This document shows, one piece after another, positions 1 to 5,271 of a stretch of DNA of 10,031 bases (positions are counted from its first letter, which is position 1; the number at the start of each line of letters is the position of its first letter). The notes below the pieces were generated by a model. The model was given only the letters and a program-made list of their open reading frames with translations. It ran no database searches and was not told where the DNA came from. Made by a program: the position numbers and the translations under genes. The stretch is from the NCBI GenBank assembly GCA_947599995.1, contig CANQFW010000049.1, positions 1-10,031 of the forward strand, written 5' to 3'. This DNA is from an uncultured Clostridia bacterium. GTDB taxonomy: Bacteria > Bacillota > Clostridia > TANB77 > CAG-508.

Positions 1-1
1 T

Positions 2-87
2 GGGCAAGTGGTCGAGTGGTTAATGGCACCAGACTGTAAATCTGGCCGCGAGAGCGTACGATGGTTCGAATCCATCCTTGCCCACCA
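2..87 (+). tRNA. tRNA-Tyr, anticodon GTA, CCA encoded
   Basis: This is a complete class II tRNA that decodes Tyr UAU/UAC codons. The acceptor stem GGGCAAG (2-8) pairs with CTTGCCC (77-83), followed by discriminator A84 and an encoded CCA (85-87). The anticodon stem CCAGA/TCTGG (29-33/41-45) holds loop CTGTAAA with anticodon GTA at 36-38. The T arm is GATGG/CCATC around TTCGAAT (60-76). The long variable arm CGC-GAGA-GCG (47-56) is the form expected of bacterial tRNA-Tyr. No integrase or duplicated 3' end is present, so it shows no sign of use as an attachment site here. Confidence 0.97.
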
Positions 88-117
88 AAATACAGGGAAA
101 CTTGTATTTTATTTTTT
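87..117 (+). terminator. Rho-independent terminator of the tRNA-Tyr transcript
   Basis: AAAATACA (87-94) pairs perfectly with TGTATTTT (103-110) around the loop GGGAAACT, and ATTTTTT follows. It starts at the last base of the CCA end, so it probably closes the tRNA transcript. Confidence 0.75.
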
Positions 118-170
118 AATTCATTAACAAACAAAAGTTTTGAAATACATTCATTAATCCAAAATTTAAA

Positions 171-182
171 TATTCGCGAATA
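171..182. repeat. 12-bp perfect palindrome
   Basis: TATTCGCGAATA is its own reverse complement and lies in the otherwise featureless, very A+T-rich 118-252 stretch before the 91-codon gene. The central CGCG stands out against the local composition. It could be a protein-binding site for that gene, but no clear promoter was found beside it, so the role is open. Confidence 0.3.
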
Positions 183-268
183 GAGGTGAGAAAATCTTTA
201 GTTTAAAATCACAATTAATTTTTTTATCTAAATTTAATTCGAAATAAATTATAAAGGAGAAGGAAATA

Positions 269-544
269 ATGAATATCAGAGAAAAACACCTAAAAGAGGT
301 AGTAAAGGATTTTAAAAATAAAGATATAACAATACAATTTAATGATGGAATAGAAGGAACTTTAAAAATAAAAAAATCAAGCATAATATATGATGAAGAA
401 AATGGATATATTAATATAATTGGACAAGAAAATAAATTAAGAATAAATACAACAATTATATACAGATATACGCTTCAGGAAGACCATAAAAGTCTCGAAA
501 TAAAAATAGATAGCCAAATGACATTAAAAATACAAAAAACATAA
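269..544 (+). CDS. Small beta-rich protein of unknown function (91 aa)
   Basis: I do not recognise this protein. The start is supported by the ribosome binding site AAGGAG at 254-259, nine bases before ATG. There is no signal peptide, membrane span or cysteine. The first 16 residues are charged and probably helical. After that come alternating hydrophobic/polar stretches typical of short beta strands (DITIQF at 19-24, GTLKIKK, GYINIIG, LRINTTIIYRY, KSLEIKI). The strand order, with a DG turn after strand 1 and an L-R-I-N-x-x-I-I segment near 58-65, loosely recalls Sm-like small beta-barrels. That is only a fold guess. It lies between tRNA-Tyr and fba, both with separate signals, so it is probably transcribed alone; no good promoter is evident upstream. 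Codon use matches its neighbours. I am confident it is a real gene but have no view on its function. Confidence 0.8.
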   Translation: MNIREKHLKEVVKDFKNKDITIQFNDGIEGTLKIKKSSIIYDEENGYINIIGQENKLRINTTIIYRYTLQEDHKSLEIKIDSQMTLKIQKT

Positions 545-561
545 TTTGAAAATAAATTTGC

Positions 562-590
562 TTGACAGAATAAAGAATTAGCAATAAAAT
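562..590 (+). promoter_or_regulatory. Sigma-A-type promoter of fba
   Basis: TTGACA (562-567), a 17-bp spacer and TAAAAT (585-590) form a near-consensus vegetative promoter. The predicted start near 597 gives a leader of about 24 bases containing AAGGAGG at 605-611. Confidence 0.8.
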
Positions 591-620
591 AGACGCAAAT
601 AAAGAAGGAGGAATTTAATT

Positions 621-1550
621 ATGTTAGTTTCAACTAAAGAAATGTTTGAAAAATCAATGAAAGAAAAATTTGCAATTGGAGCATTTAACGTAAATAACAT
701 GGAAATAATTCAAGCGATAATAGATGCTGCAGCAGAAGAAAAAGCACCAGTAATTATGCAAGCATCTTCAAGTGCGATAAAATATGCAAGAATAAATTAT
801 TTAATGAAAATGGTAAAAGCTGCGGAGGAAGAACACCCTGAGGTTCCATTTGCAATACATTTGGATCATGGTCCAGACTTTGAAACATGCAAAATGTGTA
901 TAGATAATGGATTTACATCAGTCATGTTTGATGGATCGAAATACGATTTTGAAGAGAATATAAGACTTACAAAAGAAGTTGTGGATTATGCACATAGTAA
1001 AGGAGTTGTAGTAGAAGCAGAATTAGGAAAATTGGCAGGAATAGAAGACGATGTAAATGTTTCATCAGATGACGCTATGTATACAGATCCAGATCAAGCT
1101 GAGGAATTTGTTAGAAGAACAGGATGCGATTCTTTAGCAATAGCAATAGGTACAAGCCATGGAGCCTACAAATTTAAAGGAGAAGCAAAATTAAGATTTG
1201 ATATATTACAGAAAATAAAAGAAAAAATACCAAATACTCCAATAGTATTACATGGAGCCTCAACAGTAATACCGGAATTAGTAGAAGAATGTAATAGATA
1301 TGGAGCAAATATACCAGGAGCTAAAGGAGTACCAGATGAAATGCTTCACACAGCATCAATTTCAGGAGTATCAAAAATAAATGTAGATACAGATTTACGT
1401 TTAGCTATGACAGCAGCAATCAGAAAAGAATTTAGCGAAGAACCAGGAGTTTTTGATCCTCGTAAATATCTTGGACCAGCAAGAGATTTAATAAAAGAAA
1501 CTGTAAAACACAAAATAAGAGATGTATTTGGTTCTAGTAATAAAGCCTAA
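621..1550 (+). CDS. fba: Fructose-1,6-bisphosphate aldolase, class II
   Basis: This zinc-dependent cytosolic aldolase reversibly cleaves fructose-1,6-bisphosphate to dihydroxyacetone phosphate and glyceraldehyde-3-phosphate in glycolysis and gluconeogenesis. The 309-residue protein is a TIM barrel with the class II landmarks: HLDHG (80-84) with catalytic Asp82 and zinc ligand His83, Glu134 in VEAELG, GTSHGAYK with His180, VLHGAS with His211, and phosphate-binding NVDTDLR (254-260). The segment at about 226-246 between the HGAS and NVDT motifs is typical of the longer Gram-positive/clostridial form. The start follows AAGGAGG with nine bases between. Its own strong promoter upstream and hairpin downstream suggest a single-gene unit, as expected for a highly expressed glycolytic enzyme. 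It is intact. A tagatose-bisphosphate aldolase of the same family is the main alternative, but length and motifs favour fba. Confidence 0.95.
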   Translation: MLVSTKEMFEKSMKEKFAIGAFNVNNMEIIQAIIDAAAEEKAPVIMQASSSAIKYARINYLMKMVKAAEEEHPEVPFAIHLDHGPDFETCKMCIDNGFTSVMFDGSKYDFEENIRLTKEVVDYAHSKGVVVEAELGKLAGIEDDVNVSSDDAMYTDPDQAEEFVRRTGCDSLAIAIGTSHGAYKFKGEAKLRFDILQKIKEKIPNTPIVLHGASTVIPELVEECNRYGANIPGAKGVPDEMLHTASISGVSKINVDTDLRLAMTAAIRKEFSEEPGVFDPRKYLGPARDLIKETVKHKIRDVFGSSNKA

Positions 1551-1562
1551 AAACAGAAAACA

Positions 1563-1596
1563 CACAAAACGTCCATATTAAAATGGACGTTTTGTG
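1563..1596. terminator. Bidirectional terminator between fba and smpB
   Basis: A perfect 14-bp stem has arms at 1563-1576 and 1583-1596 around the six-base loop ATTAAA. The 3' arm carries GTTTTGTG on the plus strand; on the minus strand the hairpin is followed by T-rich sequence. It lies between convergent stop codons (fba 1548-1550, smpB 1599-1601) and so can serve both genes. Confidence 0.85.
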
Positions 1597-1598
1597 AC

Positions 1599-2057
1599 CT
1601 ATTTGTTGTTAATTCTTAAAGCTTGAGAGATTCTCCTTTCAACATCTTTTTTAGCAATATCTTGTCTTTTATCGTAAAGTTTTTTACCTTTCCCTATACC
1701 AAGTTCTAATTTTACTTTGTTTCCTTTAAAGTATAAGCAAATTGGAACCAAAGAGCAACCTTTTTGTTGAATTTTTCCAATTAATTTATTTATCTCAGAC
1801 CTGTTAAGCAATAGCTTTCTATCCCTTAATGGGTCTTTGTTATAGATATTTCCAAATTCATAAGGACTAACATGCATATTGTAGATAAAACATTCTCCAT
1901 TTTTTATATTGGCAAAGCTATCTTTTATATTAACTTTACCATTTTTTATAGATTTTATCTCAGTGCCAAAAAGAACAATTCCAGCTTCAATAGTATCTTC
2001 AATCGAATAATTGTGATATGCGTTAGGGTTTTTGGAAATAATTTTCTTGTTTTCCAT
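1599..2057 (-). CDS. smpB: SsrA-binding protein SmpB
   Basis: SmpB binds tmRNA (SsrA) and brings it to stalled ribosomes for trans-translation, which releases the ribosome and tags the incomplete peptide. The 152-residue protein has the family landmarks in order: NPNAYHNY near the N terminus, AGIVLFGTEIKSI, HVSPYEFGN, DRKLLLN, the SLVPICLYFKGNKVKLELGIGKGKK core, and YDKRQDIAKKD leading into the basic C-terminal tail. The open frame extends six codons further to a TTG at 2075, but that TTG overlaps the AAAGGA ribosome binding site. The site is well spaced for the ATG at 2057, which I chose; the resulting length is usual for the family. The partner ssrA gene is not visible in this window. It converges on fba and shares its terminator. 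Confidence 0.96.
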   Translation of the reverse strand: MENKKIISKNPNAYHNYSIEDTIEAGIVLFGTEIKSIKNGKVNIKDSFANIKNGECFIYNMHVSPYEFGNIYNKDPLRDRKLLLNRSEINKLIGKIQQKGCSLVPICLYFKGNKVKLELGIGKGKKLYDKRQDIAKKDVERRISQALRINNK

Positions 2058-2096
2058 AAAAGCAATTCCTTTCAAAAATTAATAATATTAATTTAT

Positions 2097-2126
2097 AGTA
2101 TAACATATGGCTGATATTGTACGCAA
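2097..2126 (-). promoter_or_regulatory. Probable promoter of smpB (extended -10)
   Basis: On the minus strand, TTGCGT (2126-2121), an 18-bp spacer and TATACT (2102-2097) are preceded by TG at the extended -10 position (TGTTATACT). The -35 matches consensus at four of six bases. It lies about 40 bases upstream of the chosen smpB start. Confidence 0.5.
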
Positions 2127-2164
2127 GACAAAGTTTAAAATTTATTTTTATGGTAAATAAAAAA

Positions 2165-2195
2165 GTAACACATTTTTATATATTAGCATAGTATA
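2165..2195 (+). promoter_or_regulatory. Mother-cell-type (sigma-E/K-like) promoter candidate
   Basis: CATAGTATA (2187-2195) fits the CATANNNTA form described for the -10 element of sigma-K promoters and also resembles the sigma-E -10. An AC (2168-2169) lies 17 bases upstream, within GTAACA (2165-2170). The 61-residue Cys-rich gene starts about 30 bases downstream. A close relative of this element precedes the spoVM unit at 9326-9355. The sigma assignment is inferred from pattern only; a vegetative reading using TATAAG cannot be excluded. Confidence 0.45.
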
Positions 2196-2226
2196 AGATA
2201 TAAAACATAAAGGAGGTATTTAAATT

Positions 2227-2412
2227 ATGCCAGATAATAACGGAAATTTTGTAAACCAAAATGTAGAAAATGTTAATCGTTCATGTTGTAATAATGGACC
2301 TTTAAATAACATATTTGGTGGAAACGGTTGTGGATGTGGTGACAGTGAAATATTATTCTTCATAATAATATTCTTATTATTATTCACAAATTTTGGTTGT
2401 TGTAGAAATTAG
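2227..2412 (+). CDS. Small Cys-rich single-span membrane protein, spore-coat-like (61 aa)
   Basis: This is a 61-residue protein starting ten bases after AAAGGAGG (2209-2216). The N-terminal half is Asn/Gly-rich and polar. A CC pair (20-21) and CGC (35-37) precede a hydrophobic stretch at about 42-54 (ILFFIIIFLLLF), and a second CC pair (58-59) sits near the C terminus. Six cysteines in 61 residues, low complexity and one C-terminal span resemble the many small Gly/Cys-rich proteins of spore coats and sporulating-cell membranes in Clostridia and Bacilli. No catalytic motif is visible. The mother-cell-type promoter upstream and hairpin just past the stop codon make it a stand-alone unit. The function is unknown, and the spore-coat idea is inference from composition and promoter type. 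Confidence 0.75.
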   Translation: MPDNNGNFVNQNVENVNRSCCNNGPLNNIFGGNGCGCGDSEILFFIIIFLLLFTNFGCCRN

Positions 2413-2416
2413 GGAG

Positions 2417-2434
2417 AAGGGAATTCCCTTTTTT
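2417..2434 (+). terminator. Terminator of the 61-aa Cys-rich gene
   Basis: AAGGG (2417-2421) pairs with CCCTT (2426-2430) around AATT and runs into TTTT (2431-2434). The stem is short but G/C-rich for this genome, and it begins five bases after the TAG stop. Confidence 0.65.
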
Positions 2435-2557
2435 CTTACTATGTTTGTGGACATGCACAAATGTTAAGTTATATACATGGTTAGAAATTTTAAACTGCTC
2501 GAGTAATTTAAAATGCAGTAATAGTGACAGATAAATAACTTGCGTTAAAAAAATCTA
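2435..2557. other. Non-coding stretch with two small inverted-repeat sets
   Basis: No open frame with a ribosome binding site was found here. TTTGTG (2444-2449) faces CACAAA (2456-2461). Further on, ATTTTAAA (2487-2494) faces TTTAAAAT (2507-2514), interleaved with ACTGC (2494-2498) facing GCAGT (2515-2519). The second pair of stems cannot easily form together, so they would be alternatives. The stretch lies downstream of a terminator and upstream of the ylmH promoter, so it may not be transcribed. Confidence 0.3.
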
Positions 2558-2586
2558 TTGAATAAAGTAAAAAAATAATGTAAAAT
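2558..2586 (+). promoter_or_regulatory. Sigma-A-type promoter of ylmH
   Basis: TTGAAT (2558-2563), a 17-bp spacer and TAAAAT (2581-2586) form a good vegetative promoter. The predicted start near 2593 is about 60 bases upstream of the chosen ATG. Confidence 0.65.
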
Positions 2587-2653
2587 ATGTTAAGAATAAG
2601 AAAGATTCAAATTAATTTGATAAAATTAAGGAATGAAAGGAAATAAAGGGTAC

Positions 2654-3457
2654 ATGAATAAGCAAGAAATTTTACAGGAATATAAAAATCAGGAAGAAAG
2701 GATATTAGTTGCAAGAGTATTGGACAAGTTGGAATTTATAAAAGCAAGAAATAAAATAGAAAGTACTGACTTTCTAAATTTACATGAGCAGGAATTAATA
2801 CAAACATTATTAAAAAAGATACACTTTGAAAATTATTATTTTTTTGGAGGAAGTGAAATTTCAGAAAGAAAGGTAGCTATTTTTTATCCTGAAAAGTTAA
2901 ATAAGCAAATGTGTGAAAAAAATCATAAAAATATAATGACAATAATAAGAATACAACTTCCTAAAGAATTAGAAGACGAATATAGCCATAGCACATATTT
3001 AGGTGCTATTATGAAATTAGGATTAGAAAGAGAAAAAGTGGGAGATATATTTGCAAAAACTACATCGGCTGATATAATAGTAAAAAATGATATAGTTAAG
3101 TTTTTAGTGCAAAATTTAAGTAGTTTAACTAGATTTGAAAAAGCATCAATCGAAGAAAAAAATATTGACGAATTAGCTAAAGCAACAATTAATAAAGTTG
3201 AAATGACAGCAATAGTTGCATCATTAAGACTTGATAATATAGTTACAGTTTTAGCCAGGACATCAAGAAGTAAAGCAAATGATATTATAGAACAAGAAAG
3301 GGTTTTTGTGAACTTTAAATTAGAAACCAAGTCATCCAAACAAATAAATGAGGGAGATATTATTACAATAAGAGGAAAAGGAAGATTCGAATTTAAAGAA
3401 ATATCTGGAAATACTAAAAAAGGTAGATATGTTATTAAAATTGAAAAATATGTTTAA
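2654..3457 (+). CDS. ylmH: YlmH-family RNA-binding protein (C-terminal S4 domain)
   Basis: YlmH proteins are cytosolic S4-domain RNA-binding proteins, encoded beside the division gene cluster in many Firmicutes and linked to ribosome or division functions. This 267-residue protein shows the family N-terminal region (LVARVLDKLEFIKARNKIE, a TDFLN motif, YYFFGGSE and AIFYPEKL), then a C-terminal S4 domain from about residue 192 (RLDNIV, ARTSRSKANDIIEQERVFVN, ending in GDIITIRGKGRFEF). A C-terminal S4 rules out TlyA/YqxC methyltransferase, whose S4 is N-terminal and which often neighbours recN and dxs. The frame opens seven codons earlier at 2633, but there AAGGA directly abuts the ATG with no spacer. 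The start at 2654 has AAAGGA about 13 bases upstream and fits family length better, though spacing is not ideal. No fts or sep genes are nearby. The gene is intact. Confidence 0.88.
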   Translation: MNKQEILQEYKNQEERILVARVLDKLEFIKARNKIESTDFLNLHEQELIQTLLKKIHFENYYFFGGSEISERKVAIFYPEKLNKQMCEKNHKNIMTIIRIQLPKELEDEYSHSTYLGAIMKLGLEREKVGDIFAKTTSADIIVKNDIVKFLVQNLSSLTRFEKASIEEKNIDELAKATINKVEMTAIVASLRLDNIVTVLARTSRSKANDIIEQERVFVNFKLETKSSKQINEGDIITIRGKGRFEFKEISGNTKKGRYVIKIEKYV

Positions 3458-3471
3458 AAAGTAAAAAAATA

Positions 3472-3499
3472 TTGACAAAAAATAAAAATGGTGTATAAT
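3472..3499 (+). promoter_or_regulatory. Sigma-A-type promoter of recN
   Basis: TTGACA (3472-3477) and TATAAT (3494-3499) both match consensus exactly, with a 16-bp spacer. It begins 14 bases after the ylmH stop codon and gives a leader of about 35 bases before the recN start, with GGGAGG as the ribosome binding site. Confidence 0.85.
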
Positions 3500-3504
3500 A
3501 ATAC

Positions 3505-3517
3505 CAAACAAAAGTTT
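3505..3517. promoter_or_regulatory. Possible LexA-like operator at the recN transcription start
   Basis: AAAC-N4-GTTT (3506-3517) differs by one base per half from the GAAC-N4-GTTC core of Gram-positive LexA boxes, and sits right at the predicted recN start site. recN is SOS-controlled in many bacteria. Against this, the same 13-mer CAAACAAAAGTTT occurs at 128-140, downstream of the tRNA terminator, so it may be a different site or chance. Confidence 0.25.
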
Positions 3518-3540
3518 AATGCTTACGGGAGGTATTTTAT

Positions 3541-5175
3541 ATGATAACAAATCTACATATCAAGAATATAGGAATAATAGATGATATAGAAATAGATTTT
3601 AATAAAGGACTAAATGTTTTAACTGGAGAAACTGGAGCCGGGAAAACATTAATAATAGATTCACTTCAAATAATTTCTGGAGGAAGATTTTCAAAAGAAA
3701 TGATAAGAAAAGGTGAAACCAACTCATTTGTAGAAATGTGCATATTTGAGCCAAAAAGCCCATTATCTATAGATGGAAATATAATTATATCAAGAGAAAT
3801 AAATCTAAATGGAAGAAACATGTGTAAAATTAATGGACGAATGGTTACTGTTAATGAATTAAAAGAATTTATGAAAAAATTTATAGAAATTCATGGACAA
3901 AATGATAATCAAATATTATTGGAAGAAAGTCAACATCAAAAATATTTAGATGAATTTATAGGCAAAGAAATAAACAAGTTAAAGGAAGAATATTTAAATT
4001 ATTATTTAGAGTATAACAAAATAAAAAAAGCTCTTAAAGAAAATTTTGGAGACGACAAAGAGCGTCAAAGAAAAATTGATTTACTAAAATATCAACTAAA
4101 GGAAATAGAAATTGCAAAACTAGATCCAGGAGAAGAAGAAGAACTACAAGAGAAAAGAAAACTAATGCTTAATTCAGAAAAAATAGTAAATAGTTTAAAT
4201 GAAGCAAACAATGCAATCGGAGAAAATGCAATTGATTTAATTTCAAACACTATAAGAGCATTAGAAAAGATAGAAAGCTTTGATGAAAAATACAGACAAA
4301 CAAATACAAATCTGAAAAACATTTACTATGAATTACAAGAACTTTCAAGGGATATATCAGGCTATAAAGAGCAAACATATTTTGAAGAATCTGAAAGAGA
4401 ATATATAGAAACAAGATTAGATACCATATTTTCTTTAAAAAGAAAATACGGAAATTCAATAGAAGAAATATTAAATTATAAAGATGACTTAGCAAAAGAG
4501 ATAGATAGAATAGAAAATCTAGAAGAATATAATAATAAATTAAAAGAGAATTTAAAAGAAGTATCACAGAGCTTAGAGACATATGCAAAAAAAATGCATG
4601 TAATAAGAGAAAAAGGTGCAAAGGAATTATCAAAAAAAATAAATGAATCCTTAAAAGAACTTGAAATGAAAAATGCAAAAATAAATATACATGTAGATTA
4701 TATGGACGAAGAAATTTTTGACAATGGAAAAGATAAAATTATTTTCTATATATGCACTAATTTTGGTGAAGACGAAAAACATTTAAGCAAAATTGCATCA
4801 GGAGGAGAAATGTCAAGAATAATGTTGGCAATAAAAACAGCTATTGCAACAAGCGATGATGTAGGAGTGATGGTATTTGATGAAATTGATACTGGAATAA
4901 GTGGAAAGGCTGCTAATTCTGTTGCAGAGAAATTACATAGTATTTCCAAAATGCATCAAGTCTTATGTATATCACATTTACCTAATATTGCAGCTTATGC
5001 GGATTATAATTATTTTATAAATAAAAAAGTATTAAATGAGAGAACTCAAACGGGAATTAAGTTATTAAATGAGGAAGAGGTGTTAGAAGAAATTGCAAGA
5101 ATATCTTCTGGAGAAGTAAATGAAACTACGATTAAATATGCTACAGAACTTAGAAATAGAAAAATAGCTAGCTAA
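3541..5175 (+). CDS. recN: DNA repair protein RecN
   Basis: RecN is an SMC-like cytosolic ATPase recruited early to DNA double-strand breaks, where it helps hold ends together for RecA-dependent recombination. The 544-residue length is close to the family norm of about 550. The N-terminal head carries Walker A GETGAGKT (29-36) and a Q-loop region near IHGQNDNQ. A long Glu/Lys-rich coiled coil spans roughly 140-370, with a low-complexity EEEE stretch near 199. The C-terminal head has the ABC signature SGGEMSR (420-426), Walker B ending FDEID (446-450) with Asp447/Glu448, and a SHLPNIAAYAD switch segment. The start follows GGGAGG with good spacing. In B. subtilis recN lies in a dxs-yqxC-ahrC-recN cluster. 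Here recN precedes dxs, and neither ahrC nor yqxC lies between them. The gene is intact. Confidence 0.96.
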   Translation: MITNLHIKNIGIIDDIEIDFNKGLNVLTGETGAGKTLIIDSLQIISGGRFSKEMIRKGETNSFVEMCIFEPKSPLSIDGNIIISREINLNGRNMCKINGRMVTVNELKEFMKKFIEIHGQNDNQILLEESQHQKYLDEFIGKEINKLKEEYLNYYLEYNKIKKALKENFGDDKERQRKIDLLKYQLKEIEIAKLDPGEEEELQEKRKLMLNSEKIVNSLNEANNAIGENAIDLISNTIRALEKIESFDEKYRQTNTNLKNIYYELQELSRDISGYKEQTYFEESEREYIETRLDTIFSLKRKYGNSIEEILNYKDDLAKEIDRIENLEEYNNKLKENLKEVSQSLETYAKKMHVIREKGAKELSKKINESLKELEMKNAKINIHVDYMDEEIFDNGKDKIIFYICTNFGEDEKHLSKIASGGEMSRIMLAIKTAIATSDDVGVMVFDEIDTGISGKAANSVAEKLHSISKMHQVLCISHLPNIAAYADYNYFINKKVLNERTQTGIKLLNEEEVLEEIARISSGEVNETTIKYATELRNRKIAS

Positions 5176-5212
5176 CAATTAAATTTATATTATGTAAAAT
5201 TTGTCGAACTAC

Positions 5213-5241
5213 TTGAAATTTTTGTAAAATCATAGTATTAT
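5213..5241 (+). promoter_or_regulatory. Probable sigma-A-type promoter of dxs
   Basis: TTGAAA (5213-5218), a 17-bp spacer and TATTAT (5236-5241) match consensus at five of six bases each. The predicted start near 5248 leaves a 24-base leader before the ATG at 5272, but almost none before the upstream in-frame ATG at 5251, which supports the later start. No clear recN terminator was found, so read-through is also possible. Confidence 0.55.
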
Positions 5242-5271
5242 ATACGTATTATGCAAAAAAGAGTGATTAAT

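Noticed and set aside
2..140. tRNA-Tyr as an integration site for a mobile element
   Set aside because: tRNA genes are frequent targets, but no integrase, no repeated tRNA 3' end and no foreign-looking genes follow; the downstream genes have the same composition as the rest.
1872..2114. Plus-strand 80-codon frame antisense to smpB
   Set aside because: It lies opposite conserved smpB codons, and its composition is that of a reverse-complement shadow with no ribosome binding site.
2058..2226. tmRNA (ssrA) next to smpB
   Set aside because: The partner RNA is often close to smpB, so both flanks were read for a tRNA-like 3' end and a tag reading frame; neither is present.
2923..3339. Minus-strand 138-codon frame inside ylmH
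   Set aside because: It is antisense to an intact conserved gene, lacks a ribosome binding site and has the Ser/Ile/Leu-rich look typical of a shadow frame in A+T-rich DNA.
4092..4678. Minus-strand open frames inside recN
   Set aside because: They are hydrophobic Phe/Ser/Leu-rich mirror images of the Glu/Lys-rich coiled coil of recN, without ribosome binding sites or recognisable domains.
5176..5212. Terminator after recN
   Set aside because: The sequence has AGCTAGCT and A/T-rich partial complementarity but no stable stem followed by a T run, so it was not called.
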